A stretch of 10,761 nt of DNA from an uncultured Actinomycetes bacterium (GTDB lineage Bacteria > Actinomycetota > Actinomycetes > Nanopelagicales > Nanopelagicaceae), in NCBI GenBank assembly GCA_903893085.1, contig CAITKS010000217.1, positions 1-10,761 on the forward strand, given 5' to 3'. Below the pieces are notes generated by a model. That model ran no database searches. It was not told the DNA's origin and saw only the letters and a list, made by a program, of their open reading frames with translations. Made by a program: the position numbers and the translations under genes. Below are positions 9,286-10,761 of the stretch, piece after piece (within the stretch, counting starts at the first letter, position 1; each line of letters starts with the position of its first letter).

Positions 9286-10761
9286 TTAGATTCCCGCCTC
9301 ATCCATTCCGCGTAGCTCTTTCTTTAACTCTCTGATCTCATCACGTAATCGAGCTGCTAATTCGAATTGCAGATCAGCAGCCGAAGAGCGCATCTGCTCA
9401 GTCAGGGAGCCTATCAAGGCAAGTAACTCTTGGCGCGGTAGCGATAGAACACTCTTGGTGTGGAAACCAAGATCGGGAACGCTGGCCTTACCACCCTTCT
9501 TTAACTTGGCACTAGCCATTAAATCATCGGTGTCATCGCTCTCGCGGGCAATTGTGTCTGTGATATCGGCGATTTTCTTACGCAGTGGCTGTGGATCTAC
9601 GCCACGTTCGAGGTTGTAAGCAACTTGTTTTGCACGGCGACGGTTTGTTTCATCAATTGCTTGAGCCATTGATTTTGTAATGTTATCGGCATACATGTGA
9701 ACTTCACCTGAAACGTTTCGCGCGGCACGGCCAATAGTTTGAATAAGCGAAGTTGCCGAACGCAGAAAACCTTCTTTATCTGCATCCAAAATCGCAACAA
9801 GTGAAACTTCCGGTAAGTCCAGGCCTTCGCGAAGTAAGTTAATACCAATTAATACATCGTATTCACCGGTGCGAAGTTCTCGTAGCAGCTCAACGCGGCG
9901 AAGAGTGTCAACTTCTGAATGCAAATATCTGACGCGAACGCCCCGTTCTTGCAGGTAATCAGTTAAATCCTCAGACATCTTCTTTGTAAGAGTTGTGACA
10001 AGTACGCGTTCATTACGGGCGGCACGCAGATTTATCTCATTCAGGAGATCATCAATCTGGCCCTTAATTGGTTTTATAATGATTGCGGGATCAACCAATC
10101 CAGTTGGGCGAATAACTTGTTCAACAACGTCTCCATCAACTTTGGCCATCTCGTACTTTCCAGGGGTAGCGGAGAGAAAGACTTTCTGGCCAACACGTTC
10201 CAGGAATTCTGGCCATTTCAAAGGTCGGTTATCCATCGCACTTGGAAGTCGGAAACCATGTTCCACCAACGTTCGCTTACGCGATGCGTCACCTTCAAAC
10301 ATCGCACCGATTTGCGGAACGGTGACGTGGCTTTCATCAATTACAAGTAGAAAATCTTCTGGAAAATAATCAAGCAAGCAGTTCGGTGGTGAACCCGGTC
10401 CGCGACCATCCAAATGCCTTGAATAGTTCTCGATACCCGAACAAAATCCCAGTTGTTCCATCATCTCTAGATCAAAAGTAGTGCGCATTCTCAACCGTTG
10501 AGCTTCAAGTAACTTGCCCTGCTTCTCGAAAAGATTGAGCTGAATCTGTAACTCATCTTGAATATCACTCATTGCGCGTTTCATAGTTTCAGGACCTGCG
10601 GCATAGTGAGTAGCTGGGAAGATGTAAATCTCGGTCTCATCTCGCAGAATTTCACCGGTAAGCGGATGCAAGGTCATAATCTTCTCGATCTCATCACCGA
10701 ACATCTCGATGCGAATCGCCAACTCTTCATACATAGGGATGATTTCAATTGTGTCACCACG
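9286..10761 (-). CDS. uvrB: UvrB, excinuclease ABC subunit B, partial (5' end beyond the right edge)
   Basis: UvrB is the helicase-like protein that verifies damage and holds the DNA for UvrC. The frame is open to the right edge: nine residues (RGDTIEIIP) precede the first in-window Met and match the usual family segment, so this is an interrupted gene rather than a short protein. By comparison with E. coli UvrB, roughly 190-200 N-terminal residues are missing, including Walker A and the beta-hairpin. In visible numbering, the 491 residues present include motif II DESH (142-145), motif III SATPG (197-201) and helicase domain 2. The latter has [24 protein letters not shown] and motif [11 protein letters not shown] (341-349). 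The YADNITKSM and [13 protein letters not shown] segments are conserved. The C-terminal UVR motif (about 443-484) pairs with that of UvrC. It ends in TAA abutting the uvrA start. The promoter, and any LexA control, lies outside the window. Confidence 0.97.
   Translation of the reverse strand, partial: RGDTIEIIPMYEELAIRIEMFGDEIEKIMTLHPLTGEILRDETEIYIFPATHYAAGPETMKRAMSDIQDELQIQLNLFEKQGKLLEAQRLRMRTTFDLEMMEQLGFCSGIENYSRHLDGRGPGSPPNCLLDYFPEDFLLVIDESHVTVPQIGAMFEGDASRKRTLVEHGFRLPSAMDNRPLKWPEFLERVGQKVFLSATPGKYEMAKVDGDVVEQVIRPTGLVDPAIIIKPIKGQIDDLLNEINLRAARNERVLVTTLTKKMSEDLTDYLQERGVRVRYLHSEVDTLRRVELLRELRTGEYDVLIGINLLREGLDLPEVSLVAILDADKEGFLRSATSLIQTIGRAARNVSGEVHMYADNITKSMAQAIDETNRRRAKQVAYNLERGVDPQPLRKKIADITDTIARESDDTDDLMASAKLKKGGKASVPDLGFHTKSVLSLPRQELLALIGSLTEQMRSSAADLQFELAARLRDEIRELKKELRGMDEAGI
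9292..9300 (-). promoter_or_regulatory. Ribosome binding site of uvrA, inside the end of uvrB
   Basis: GAGGCGGGA on the minus strand lies within the last uvrB codons, its GGGA ending 6 nt before the TTG start of uvrA. It is the only purine-rich site near that start and supports TTG initiation at the abutting uvrB/uvrA junction. Confidence 0.45.

Noticed and set aside
9995..10369. 124-codon plus-strand open frame, with a nested 77-codon frame
   Set aside because: It lies wholly antisense to the conserved uvrB coding sequence and has no family resemblance. Long shadow frames are expected opposite such a gene.

Overview
The window is a compact run of eight protein genes, all read from the minus strand, with two of them cut by the window edges. 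In transcription order (right to left) they are uvrB (partial, 5' end missing), uvrA, uvrC, rapZ, yvcK (glmR/cuvA family), whiA, gap and pgk (partial, 3' end missing). No RNA gene, mobile element, CRISPR array or phage trace was seen.

The order uvrC-rapZ-yvcK-whiA followed by gap-pgk is the classic arrangement of Actinomycetota, and the proteins have actinobacterial details: WhiA starting [10 protein letters not shown], the RapZ P-loop GMSGAGRS, the PGK segment YVGDGFG, and a typical UvrB UVR tail. Base composition looks moderate (mid-40s % GC by eye, not computed). Non-coding DNA is only about 215 nt in 10.7 kb. Moderate GC plus tight packing suggests a streamlined aquatic actinobacterium, for example a Nanopelagicales/acI-type organism. 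That assignment is inference.

Region 1 (4495-10761) is nucleotide excision repair. UvrB, UvrA and UvrC, the whole UvrABC excinuclease, lie head to tail, and the two stop/start junctions abut with no bases between them (TAA then TTG; TAA then ATG). Region 2 (1638-4454) is the conserved RapZ-YvcK-WhiA trio. It is joined to uvrC by a 40-nt gap that is itself spanned by a 13-codon open frame. rapZ and yvcK overlap by ATGA, and yvcK and whiA are 4 nt apart. Region 3 (1-1471) is lower glycolysis: gap and pgk, 5 nt apart. They are preceded by the only sizeable intergenic region (166 nt, 1472-1637), which is the likeliest place for a separate gap promoter.

These are well-known housekeeping families, and I found no undescribed biological system. 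The points worth a second look are small: the fully abutted uvrBAC operon, the micro-ORF between uvrC and rapZ, and the inverted GCCAC/GTGGC half-sites upstream of gap.
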